DNA of 64,000 nucleotides from Eubacterium sp. (GTDB lineage Bacteria; Bacillota; Clostridia; Lachnospirales; Lachnospiraceae), in NCBI GenBank assembly GCA_017430325.1, contig JAFRNE010000028.1, positions 92,055 through 156,054 on the forward strand, given 5' to 3'. Position numbers and translations under genes: made by a program. The first letter of the stretch is position 1; the number at the start of each line of letters is the position of its first letter. Shown piece after piece: positions 7,311-16,600 of this stretch. The notes beneath the pieces were generated by a model. It had not been told where the DNA came from. It did no database searches and saw only the letters and a list, made by a program, of their open reading frames with translations.

Positions 7311-8903
7311 GTGGCGAAGAAAAAGAATTTGGGCTTCAGTTTAATAGAAGTCGTAATAGCCGTTGCAGTACTTGGTTTATTGATCACACCAATCCTGACT
7401 CAGATTGTTCACACATCTAACACCAGCAGAAAGGCCAAGGAGAGGCAGGCTGCTGTTGAAAACGCGGAATACATAACAAATTTTATTCAAAGAACAGACA
7501 AGTCGGAGCTGGATAAATCCAGTTCCGACGGTGTATCCGATATCAACATAACTGCAAAGACACATTATGATAATGTAGTATGTACGCTTGTTGATACAGA
7601 CGGAGTTGCGATAAAAACTGTTAAATATAATGCGACTGTTTACAAGTTGGACAATGTTAAGTTGGGACCAAAGTCAAATGAATATGAACGACAGGCAGTT
7701 TTAGATGACCTCAACAATAATGTTCTTGCTGCAGGCTATAGTATATTATACGACAGCAGTGAGTATTCTGATGAGCTCAAGAGTGGTGGATATCAGCTGA
7801 CGAATGAAGGCTCCATCGTGAAGCACTACGCAGCTGATTCTAGCTATCCTGGACTTGTTAAGGAAATAGTATGTGAGGCCAGACCTGATGAATATACTAC
7901 AAATGATATTTATGAGTATAAGAATCCTAATGCAGTCAGCTTAGGTTTCATTCAGGATCTTGATTCATCTAAGGTTGCTATCATTCAGGGTATAGCGTCA
8001 AACTTCGATGCTCAGGTATCCGATGAGTTGTTCTCTCAGAAGATGAACAGGCTTCAGATGGTTGATGAGGATGGTTGGAAAGATCAGCTTGGCGCTGAAC
8101 ACAACGTATTTGAGAATGATACATCTTCAGTTAGACTTTTGTATGTTTCAATAACAGCTCATAAGGACGGAGAAGATATAGATTATTATGAAGTAACATG
8201 TGATGCATGTTATTATGATAAGACTACTGTTGCAAGTCAGAGCCTTGAGATAAAACTTAAATACAATGTATTTGCAAAGAAGTTTTATACAACAAAGTCG
8301 CCTGATATATATCTGATCTATGAGCCTTATGTTTCAGATACTGCACAGCAGTTGTATTCATTTAATGATTTTATTGAGATTTATAATGATGAGGATACAT
8401 GCGATTCAAAACTGTACCTTATCAAGCCTTCAAAGAACCAGTTGAGTCTTAGTACAAATAGTACTGAGTATGTTGAAGGCGGTAAGTTTGCAACATTGGA
8501 TAATGCAACTATAAAGCCGGTTAATATTAATATTAATGCTGTTCTTGCAAATGGTGAAACTGTTTCTACAAAGAATATAATCAAGACATATACAAATATT
8601 GATATTGATTATACTCAGAGTGGATGGACACAGTTCTCTGTAGATAGTACTGTAAGAGGAACAGCTCCGGATCCTACAGGCCTTACAACACTTAAATCTA
8701 TGGCATTACCAAGTTCAGATTACAGTGTGGTTGATTATCCAAATGATTATGACCCAAGTAATAATATAGACAATAGACATCTTCTTAAACTTGAAGATGA
8801 CACAAATCCAGCTGACAGACTCTTCACTATTACTGTAGTTTTAGAGCCGGTTGACGGAAGTATGGATGATGTAAGATATTCTGCCGGAAAGGGGGTAGAC
8901 TAA
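7311..8903 (+). CDS. Large PilV-like minor prepilin
   Basis: 530 aa. The N terminus MAKKKNLG|FSLIEVV has the prepilin peptidase site after Gly8 and Glu at mature position 5, followed by a hydrophobic helix to about residue 31. The start codon is GTG at 7311 with GGAG ten bases upstream. The mature part is rich in Asp, Ser, Thr and Tyr and is about three times the size of a typical minor pilin; I recognise no domain in it. The next gene starts one base after its stop, so the two are translationally coupled. Likely a minor pilin of the initiating tip complex. Confidence 0.8.
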   Translation: MAKKKNLGFSLIEVVIAVAVLGLLITPILTQIVHTSNTSRKAKERQAAVENAEYITNFIQRTDKSELDKSSSDGVSDINITAKTHYDNVVCTLVDTDGVAIKTVKYNATVYKLDNVKLGPKSNEYERQAVLDDLNNNVLAAGYSILYDSSEYSDELKSGGYQLTNEGSIVKHYAADSSYPGLVKEIVCEARPDEYTTNDIYEYKNPNAVSLGFIQDLDSSKVAIIQGIASNFDAQVSDELFSQKMNRLQMVDEDGWKDQLGAEHNVFENDTSSVRLLYVSITAHKDGEDIDYYEVTCDACYYDKTTVASQSLEIKLKYNVFAKKFYTTKSPDIYLIYEPYVSDTAQQLYSFNDFIEIYNDEDTCDSKLYLIKPSKNQLSLSTNSTEYVEGGKFATLDNATIKPVNININAVLANGETVSTKNIIKTYTNIDIDYTQSGWTQFSVDSTVRGTAPDPTGLTTLKSMALPSSDYSVVDYPNDYDPSNNIDNRHLLKLEDDTNPADRLFTITVVLEPVDGSMDDVRYSAGKGVD

Positions 8904-8904
8904 T

Positions 8905-11900
8905 TTGAAGAATTTTTTCAAAAAACTTCGTAAAGAAAAAAATGAAAAAGGTTCAGGAATTATTCTCGTAATCGTTGCCCTTTCTTTCCTTGGCATTATT
9001 GCAGGCGCTCTTCTTACAGCAGTTGCATATGCTTATAGGCTTAAGCTTTATGATTATAATGCGAAGGATAATTTCCATTATGTAGAACAGGCTATGGATG
9101 AAGTTTATGCAGGTCTCGGCGGAAGAACAACAGAGACTATGCAGGACGCATATACCAGAACCATCGAAGAAATGGTAGAGTTTGATGTTGCTTCAAGATC
9201 ATACAAGAATATTGGTGATGAAGAAGCAAATAGAAGATTCAAGGATTATTTCATGAATGGTATCAAGGATGATCCTGCATTCTTAAATATCACAACCTTG
9301 AGTACACTTATTCAGTCATATATTTCAAACTCATCAGTAGTGGTAGTAAGTGACAGTATGAGAGTTATTTACTACAACGAGGATGGCGATGTAGTTATGA
9401 CTGTAACTCCGGCCGGTGAAACAGGTGGAGATCTTGGTTTGACTCTTTTAGATGATGTAAAGATCAGCAAGATCGTTATTCAGAACCTTGTTCTCAGAAG
9501 AACTGCAAATTATCAGAGGAGTTCTGCAAACGGAACATTCACTCAGACAATTTCAACTGATGTTGAGATTTCAAGACCTGATTTTAATGTTCAGTTCAAT
9601 ACAGTAAGTGCTGATAACTCAGTACTTTATGATTATGCGCTTATTGCTGACTCGGGTATAGAGATCAACAAGAGTGCAGCTTCACCACTTCTTATTAACG
9701 GAAACGTTTATGGTGGAGCAGATTTCTATAATAAGAATTATAATCAGTATGGCGTTACTGATGAAGACGCTAAGGCTGATTATGCAAGACCACATAGTGA
9801 GATGTTTGGCAGCTTAGATATTGATATTACACTTGATATAGTATCAAGCAAGACACATACATCTGAAGGAACATATCTTTTCAATGCTCGACTTGCAGAT
9901 CAGTATTATGGTAATAAGGATGGGGTGCTTACACCTGCTGAATACTCAACCTTCCAGAGTGCTATAGCTGCAAATAGAGACCTTCTGTATAACGGATATA
10001 ATGAGAACAGTAAGTATTCAGGTTTGTACATAAATGGTGCTAAGGTATCCATTATGGCAGACTCTATTGTTGTTCCTGGAAGTATTGCAGTTATGAATGG
10101 AGCAAATCTTTCTGTTTATAACAGTAATGGTACAAACATTGAGAAGGCAAATGTATGGGCTGATAATGTTGTTCTCGGAGGTTACAATTACCTTGTACCT
10201 ACAGGCGAAAGCACAACAAAGCAGGTTGGTTCTAAGGCAACATTCCTTGCAAATATGTTTGTAAGAGATGATCTTGAGATCAATTCAGACAATTCTGAGT
10301 TTAAGCTCATAGGTGGTTACTATGGTTATGGTAACGGTACTCTGACAAATATCAATGAATCAAATACTGTTAAGCTGACAAGAAAGAATAGCTCATATAT
10401 TCCTACAGTTTCAACTGTTGATATCAACCCTTCTGAATCTGTAGTAAATAATGTGGATATCCACTATTATGTTGATCCTACAGATGGAGCAGCAGAAAGA
10501 GATCATTATAACAGCAGTTCTGTTGTAATCAATGGTGAGAATTCTGTGCTTGATCTTCAGGAGGCAACTACACTGTATATTGCAGGTCAGGCTTATCTTG
10601 AATTATCAGCTAAGCATGAAGATGTTCTTTCACAGGTTTCAGTAAATGGTGGTGGCGAGATAGTTTATGCATCCGGTTCAACTGATAAGAAGGACGTTGA
10701 AAAGGAAGTTGTTACCTATGATCCTACTGTTCAGGACTATAGAACAGGTGAATCTCTTTCAATTAAGAGCAATCAGCTTATCTATATTCCAAATGGTACA
10801 GGTACATATAAGGATGTTGAAGTAAATGGTAAGGTTGCATATCAGACAATAGAGATCAACTCTATGCTTCTTACAACAAGACCAACAAGTTCTACAAATT
10901 CAACACCATATAATATCTTCACTGCATTCTTCAAGGATACTACAAAGGTTCCTTGTATAGCTGTTGTTCCTGCAGGTTCAACCAGAACATATCATTACTT
11001 TGATTTTGATAGAATCTGGGCTGAAGACCATAAGGGATATTCTAGTTCAGAAGCAATGGCAGCTGCATTTGCACAAGCTTATATTGACGAACTTAATATG
11101 AGCTCTTCAAGCGCATCACTTAATTACAGCCCAATCAGAGATTATCTTGATCAGGATGTAACAAATGACACACTGTTCAGTGCAGGTGAGATCGTTCTTC
11201 CAAGTGATGATGCTGCGGTTTATGCAAGTGGTGCTTTAACAGGCATAACAAAGAGTATAACAACAGCAGGTGAGAAGAAGACACATAAGATCATTGTTAG
11301 TAAAGATGCAGGTATTACTCGTCCAACAACTGTTGAAGGTGATGTGGCAAACGGTAATACAGATACAACAACAGATAGTGTACTTCTTTCAATGGATTTC
11401 GCTAAGCATTATAACTATCTTAAGTTCTCACTTGTTGATCTTGCAGCTGGATCAGCAGAAGCTAATTTTGTTGATAATGTTGTAAGAAGTGCAACTTATG
11501 GTGAGGCTGCTTTATCACCACTGAATAGATATTTCAGTATGCAGAATCTTTTCAGAGTTGAACCTTCTACAGATGTAGCTGCAGATACAACTGATCATAA
11601 GCTTAATCTGTCATCAGGTTATAAGGTATGGATCACAGAATCCGATGTGGAGATTAAAGCATCTGATTGTGAGCTTGTTGACGGTAAGAGAGTTTTAAGA
11701 GGAATAATCGTTTCCAAGGGTGATGTTATCATTGGAGCAGGTGTTGATCGTTTCGAGGGTCTCATCGTTGCAGGTGATAAGATTTATGTAGGAAATGATA
11801 TAACTGCTATTTCAGCAAGTCCGGAAATCTGTAAGACGATCATGACAGAGCTTCGTACAGAAAAGGATCCGGATGCTGAGAGAGTACTTAGATTCTTCGT

Positions 11901-12120
11901 AGGTTATAAGTCAAAGTATGATGATATGACTAAGGAAGAACTTAAGACACTTTGTGAGCAGTTAGGCATTAGTGTTGCAGGTGACAGTCCAACAGAGGCT
12001 GAATACATCAGTGCACTTATTGCATATGATAACGGTGGTGACAATACTGTTAAGAAGATAAATACTATTGATTATTCAGATGTTATCAGATATAACAACT
12101 GGATGAAGAACTCAGAATAG
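8905..12120 (+). CDS. Giant PilX-like pilus tip component
   Basis: 1071 aa, TTG start at 8905 with AAAGGGGG overlapping the previous stop. The basic N terminus, KGSGIILVIVALSFLG and a hydrophobic helix (about 17-45) resemble the PilX N-terminal domain; there is no canonical G|FxxxE site. A long Ser/Thr/Asn-rich repeat-like region with short strands and turns (GLYINGAKV, VVLGGYN, LIVAGDKIYVG) suggests a beta-helix-like fold. Residues 335-346 (GNKDGVLTPAE) resemble an EF-hand loop except that position 1 is Tyr. A helical tail (about 1008-1040, MTKEELKTLCEQLGI) resembles SAP/HeH-type motifs. Between prepilin genes, so probably part of the tip complex. The function of the large middle region is unknown. 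Confidence 0.7.
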   Translation: MKNFFKKLRKEKNEKGSGIILVIVALSFLGIIAGALLTAVAYAYRLKLYDYNAKDNFHYVEQAMDEVYAGLGGRTTETMQDAYTRTIEEMVEFDVASRSYKNIGDEEANRRFKDYFMNGIKDDPAFLNITTLSTLIQSYISNSSVVVVSDSMRVIYYNEDGDVVMTVTPAGETGGDLGLTLLDDVKISKIVIQNLVLRRTANYQRSSANGTFTQTISTDVEISRPDFNVQFNTVSADNSVLYDYALIADSGIEINKSAASPLLINGNVYGGADFYNKNYNQYGVTDEDAKADYARPHSEMFGSLDIDITLDIVSSKTHTSEGTYLFNARLADQYYGNKDGVLTPAEYSTFQSAIAANRDLLYNGYNENSKYSGLYINGAKVSIMADSIVVPGSIAVMNGANLSVYNSNGTNIEKANVWADNVVLGGYNYLVPTGESTTKQVGSKATFLANMFVRDDLEINSDNSEFKLIGGYYGYGNGTLTNINESNTVKLTRKNSSYIPTVSTVDINPSESVVNNVDIHYYVDPTDGAAERDHYNSSSVVINGENSVLDLQEATTLYIAGQAYLELSAKHEDVLSQVSVNGGGEIVYASGSTDKKDVEKEVVTYDPTVQDYRTGESLSIKSNQLIYIPNGTGTYKDVEVNGKVAYQTIEINSMLLTTRPTSSTNSTPYNIFTAFFKDTTKVPCIAVVPAGSTRTYHYFDFDRIWAEDHKGYSSSEAMAAAFAQAYIDELNMSSSSASLNYSPIRDYLDQDVTNDTLFSAGEIVLPSDDAAVYASGALTGITKSITTAGEKKTHKIIVSKDAGITRPTTVEGDVANGNTDTTTDSVLLSMDFAKHYNYLKFSLVDLAAGSAEANFVDNVVRSATYGEAALSPLNRYFSMQNLFRVEPSTDVAADTTDHKLNLSSGYKVWITESDVEIKASDCELVDGKRVLRGIIVSKGDVIIGAGVDRFEGLIVAGDKIYVGNDITAISASPEICKTIMTELRTEKDPDAERVLRFFVGYKSKYDDMTKEELKTLCEQLGISVAGDSPTEAEYISALIAYDNGGDNTVKKINTIDYSDVIRYNNWMKNSE

Positions 12121-12130
12121 GAGAGTTGGC

Positions 12131-12715
12131 ATGAAAAAAACTATTTCAAAAAACAAAGGCTTCTCTCTTGTTGAGATGATAATAGTACTGGCTATAGTTG
12201 CAGTAATGTCAACTATGGCGCTTATCTCGATAAATGTTATACGTTCGGCTAAGGCTAAGGATGCTGCTACAGTATTTGATTCTGAAGTAGCAACCCTTAA
12301 GACCAAGGCCAAAGGCATGGGTGTTGATGCTAACAAAGATGGTAGCCTTAGTGATGAAGAGCTTAAACTTTTCTACTGTATAAAGATCTATAAGGAAGGA
12401 GATACATATTATCTCTGCACCGGATATACAAAAGCAGAATCGGTTTCAACTAACTTTGTCTCTACTGCAACAAATAACGGTGGTAAGGGAAGAAACCTTT
12501 CTACATATGTAAAGATTAAGTACACAGGAAAGCTTTCAGACGGAACAGCGGTTACCGATCAGGAACCAGGTGATGGTGATGATGCTTTCTATATAGTATT
12601 CAACAAACGTGGCGAATGCGTATACGGAGTGGGAGAATACGAGTTTTTTAAGCCTAGTGGCAGAACTGTTGCAAGGAAGTATATCCGTGCAAATGGCAGC
12701 CACGGCTCTAAGTAA
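12131..12715 (+). CDS. Minor prepilin with an EF-hand loop
   Basis: 194 aa. Leader MKKTISKNKG|FSLVE is cleaved after Gly10, Glu sits at mature position 5, and a hydrophobic helix follows (11-35). Residues 66-77 read DANKDGSLSDEE, matching the EF-hand calcium loop pattern D-x-N-x-D-G-x-L-x-x-x-E (bases 12326-12361), and are followed by a helix (LKLFYCIKIY). An EF-hand loop is unusual in a pilin. It lies 10 bases after the PilX-like gene and 15 bases before the next prepilin, and has a GGAGAG RBS overlapping the previous stop. Inferred role: minor pilin of the initiating tip complex, possibly folded or gated by calcium. Confidence 0.82.
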   Translation: MKKTISKNKGFSLVEMIIVLAIVAVMSTMALISINVIRSAKAKDAATVFDSEVATLKTKAKGMGVDANKDGSLSDEELKLFYCIKIYKEGDTYYLCTGYTKAESVSTNFVSTATNNGGKGRNLSTYVKIKYTGKLSDGTAVTDQEPGDGDDAFYIVFNKRGECVYGVGEYEFFKPSGRTVARKYIRANGSHGSK

Positions 12716-12730
12716 TGGGGGTGATTGATT

Positions 12731-13591
12731 TTGGTTCTTAATAATAAAAAGAATAAAGGTTTCACTCTCGTTGAACTTATAGTTGCAGTTGCTGTACTTG
12801 CACTTCTTATTACAGCGGTTGTAACAATGATGGGACATGAGTCGGTTATTTTGAAGAAGCATGAAGCAGATATATCTGTTCAGACTTCTGCTCAGGAAAC
12901 CTATAATGAGATTTCTGATATCATAATGCAGGCAAATTCGATCAAGATCAAAGGCTGGACAGCAGATGCTACGATCGAATTTGACAAGAAGAAGCCTGGT
13001 AAAGAGATTTATAATGGAATGACAATTTCATATCAGACCTTTACCAAGAAGAGTCTTGCTACAGGCATTGAGAAGAATTTTGAGGATAACGGAGTTATAA
13101 TTGTTGGCGAGGGCGACACTGCCAGTGGAGTTTTCCTTAAGACAGTTACAAAATCTGGAACCAACTACACTTCAGTGTATAGAAATTTTTATGTTGATGA
13201 GATCATAGTAACCTACAGTGTTCCATATGATTCAAGTTTTGCAGGTGAGGGAGTTACTGTTCCGTCAGGAACTGATAAAGATACCTGTACAGCAGATATC
13301 ATATTTGATGGTAACAAGATATATATAACTAAGACATACTCATACATGACTAAGCTTAACAGTACATTTGATGAAACATCAAGTGACGCGGAAAAAGATG
13401 CTTGTCTTTATACATCAAAGCTTAATTATGCAACAGTTGCAATGTCAAAGGTAAGTGCTGCAGTAGCTACGATTGATGTTGAAAATCAGAGTATAAGTCT
13501 TGAGTTACAGTTTGCAGACAATGGAATGGCATATAATATTAACGGTATTACAAATGTCAAGAATTCTAATGTCTTCATAGATGCTAAGTAG
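12731..13591 (+). CDS. Minor prepilin (PilW/PulJ-like)
   Basis: 286 aa from TTG at 12731. A TTG at 12725 is also in frame but lies only one base after the GGGGGTG RBS, while 12731 is spaced by 7. Leader MVLNNKKNKG|FTLVE has the peptidase site after Gly10 and Glu at mature position 5. A hydrophobic helix runs to about residue 33, followed by a Thr/Asp-rich globular domain. Size and order (small prepilin, then larger prepilin) resemble the PulI-PulJ or PilV-PilW pairs that prime pilus assembly. Precise type is not certain. Confidence 0.8.
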   Translation: MVLNNKKNKGFTLVELIVAVAVLALLITAVVTMMGHESVILKKHEADISVQTSAQETYNEISDIIMQANSIKIKGWTADATIEFDKKKPGKEIYNGMTISYQTFTKKSLATGIEKNFEDNGVIIVGEGDTASGVFLKTVTKSGTNYTSVYRNFYVDEIIVTYSVPYDSSFAGEGVTVPSGTDKDTCTADIIFDGNKIYITKTYSYMTKLNSTFDETSSDAEKDACLYTSKLNYATVAMSKVSAAVATIDVENQSISLELQFADNGMAYNINGITNVKNSNVFIDAK

Positions 13592-13609
13592 AAAGGAAGG
13601 TGATAACAG

Positions 13610-16600
13610 ATGAGAAAAATTAATAAGAAAATTTTAGTGGCAGCTTTATCACTTCTGTTGGTTGCTTGCGCATTTGTTACGATTCTTTCCTTCACTATGG
13701 CGGCAGATGGAGATCCGGATGAAGGTAAGACCGTGGAAGCAAGCCCGTCTTTTGACGTTGTAACAATTTATAATATTGATAGAATTATTCAGAATTCGAT
13801 TGATGGCGATGATCCATACTTCCACATAGTAGAGATCACCAGTAATACACCTTCTGCTATGAGCGGAGCTAATACTGATGAAGTATTTACAGAATATGTA
13901 TTCAATGGACATGCTACAATCGAAGAGGAAATGGCAGCAGGACTGATCGACTATAAGGTGTTTAGCACAGGTTCTCTTTCTTCAGATGATGCTATCGATG
14001 ATTGTATTAAAACTTTAGCTAAGGCTGATCTTATCTATGTTCATAACGATTCAGCTAACTATTTTGGCCAGAGCAGTAATGATATTCCTGAACTTGTTAA
14101 GCTTCAGCTTTGTAGCGCAGCTGTTGGTGATTATGTTCCATTTATCATCGACGGTCCTATAGCTACACAGGAAATCATTGGTGAGAACACAACATCATAC
14201 CAGGAACTTGCAACAAAGGTTTTCAAGAAGTATGGTGGTAAAAAGGCTACATATTCATGGGATCCATCAACACAGAATGATGCTAAGAAGTATTTTACTC
14301 ATGAAACATCTCTGTATGTTCAGATTGATGGTAAAACTCAGAAGGATAAGTGGACAAAGGTTTACGGAATAGAAGATTATGACCTTAGTAATCTTCCGGC
14401 AGCACCTGCTACAGGTAGTGATGCTGAAAAGATTGATACAACCAAGAACTATGTTAAGGTTGCAAAGAACCCTGCTACTATTGGTAGAATCCTTGTAATT
14501 AACAATACTGCAGCTGATGGAGATATATCTACACTTATCAAAGATAGTATTACTCCATTTACAGGAACATGTATCCTTGAAGAGGATACAATTAAAGAGG
14601 TTGCCGGTGAGGACGGTACTGTTACAACAGTGCCTGCGTACACAACAGTAACTGATAATGCCGGTAATGAAGTTAAGCTTATCGAGAAAGTAGTTGAGGG
14701 TGGAAAGCAGACTGCTCCTCCTATCTACAATGATGATAATGTTAAACTCTACTCTGTTCCTGAGACATCAGGGCTCTACAATGCATATATCACACGTAAT
14801 AATCACCCTGATTATATGAGTTTCGAGTATTATGCTTCTAATGATGCAGCACTTGATACGGTTGATTACTCACTTTACGATATAGTAATCGTTGAGAAGG
14901 GTGCAAACCTTAAAACACTTTCAACAACAAACTATGATCGTCTTGTTGGTGCTATGAATGCAAGTCAGCATATCCTTTATGACAAGGCACTTATAGGTAC
15001 AACAACTAACATCACTAGTGTTGTTGATTATGGTGATAATTATGACTATGTATGTGGTAAGGTAATGACCTCTACAGAGTCAAGCAAGTATGATAATGTT
15101 CTTGTTACAAATAATGTAAGAATGAACGCATATATGGCAGCAAATAACGCTGCAGCAGTAGATGATATTGCTACGATCATCAATTATGCTTCATATAGAG
15201 GTATAGGTGGTGGTAATGGTGATTCTTCAAATACCTATACAGTACTTGAGATTCAGCCGGCATATCCTATTGATACAAAGCTTGCAGCAAAATTCGCAAA
15301 GATTGATGGAACTACCCATATCAAGGGGATCAAGGATCCATTAGAGAAGAATAATCCATGGTTCGCTGACCAGCTTACATTTGCGAAGATTACAGGTAGA
15401 ACACAAACTCTTACAGTTGAAAGTAATTATATGAATACAGCTAATAACAGCTGGTATTATATAAGAAATCAGGGTGTTATCAACAATACAACAACTGATG
15501 AAATATCTTTCGACGGTGAGACATCACTTACAACTTTCCTTGAAGGCAATGATAATATCACAAGTTCTCAGCTTTCAATGGTAACAGACTACTATGCATG
15601 GACACTTTCAAAGGCAAAGATCGCTCATGCAACAGGGCTTGCATATAATCAGGTTAACGTAGTACATATGTCAACCTACGAGTTTAACTGTACAAAGAAG
15701 ACTCTTCTTGATAACTTTGATGCAGTTTATATCGGTGGTGACAATTCAGCTATCAAATCAGTTGCAGCATACCATGGTGATAAGTTATCAAGCATCAGCC
15801 TGGGTAAATATAATATGTATTTTACAAATGGTGATGCGTATGATTACAATGTAAACTATGGTAGCTCAGAAGGTTCTGTAGGTACATTTATCGGTAACGA
15901 TATTACAGACCTTAAGTATAAGGAACTTGTTGATTATAAGAATGCAGGTATGCCTATCATCGTAGGCAAGGATGCAGTTGCAGGACTCACAGCAGCAAAT
16001 GCGATTGATCCTGATTCTAATATGTACAAATTCCTTGTAGCTTGTCGTGATACAGCAACCAATAATAATATTCTTTGGAATTTCAATTATGATGATAAGG
16101 TTAAGATTGCAAATACCGGAGAATATGGTGATACATTTGAAGGATACGCAACTGTGTTTAACTTCACAGGTGCAGTTGACTACAAGGGTATTGCAAGTAA
16201 TGTTGATTCTTCAAGTATTAATGAAGATGATTTAAGAGAAACACTTAATAACTCATCTCAGAGACCTAAGCTTGTTATAACCAAGGCGCCTGTTCAGTAC
16301 AAGGAAGGTGACAGATCAACATGGATCACAGATCATAACCTTGTATGGACTTATGAAGCAGCAGGTGGAAGCGGCTTTACAGCAAGACTTATATTTGATG
16401 ACAATTCAAACAGCCGTTTTGATGATGATCCTGTTGTAAGAACTGAGACAGGTAAGTCAGGAACACTTGCTAAGAAGATGGATGCTGACTTCTTTGGCGT
16501 CATCTATTGGAAGCTCGAGGTTGAAAATGATGCGGGTCTTAAGGCTTCTACAACCGGTTGCATCAAAATTGCAAGAACAAATCAGGAGAAGATCCATATT

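Noticed and set aside
13655..13669. DUF5057 protein as a lipoprotein (LVAC lipobox)
   Set aside because: The hydrophobic stretch runs on well past the Cys and ends at a typical signal peptidase I site (TMA|ADG), so a lipobox is less likely, though not excluded.
13649..13912. Minus-strand and alternative-frame ORFs within the giant pilus genes
   Set aside because: No RBS, no recognisable domains, and fully nested within well-supported coding frames.
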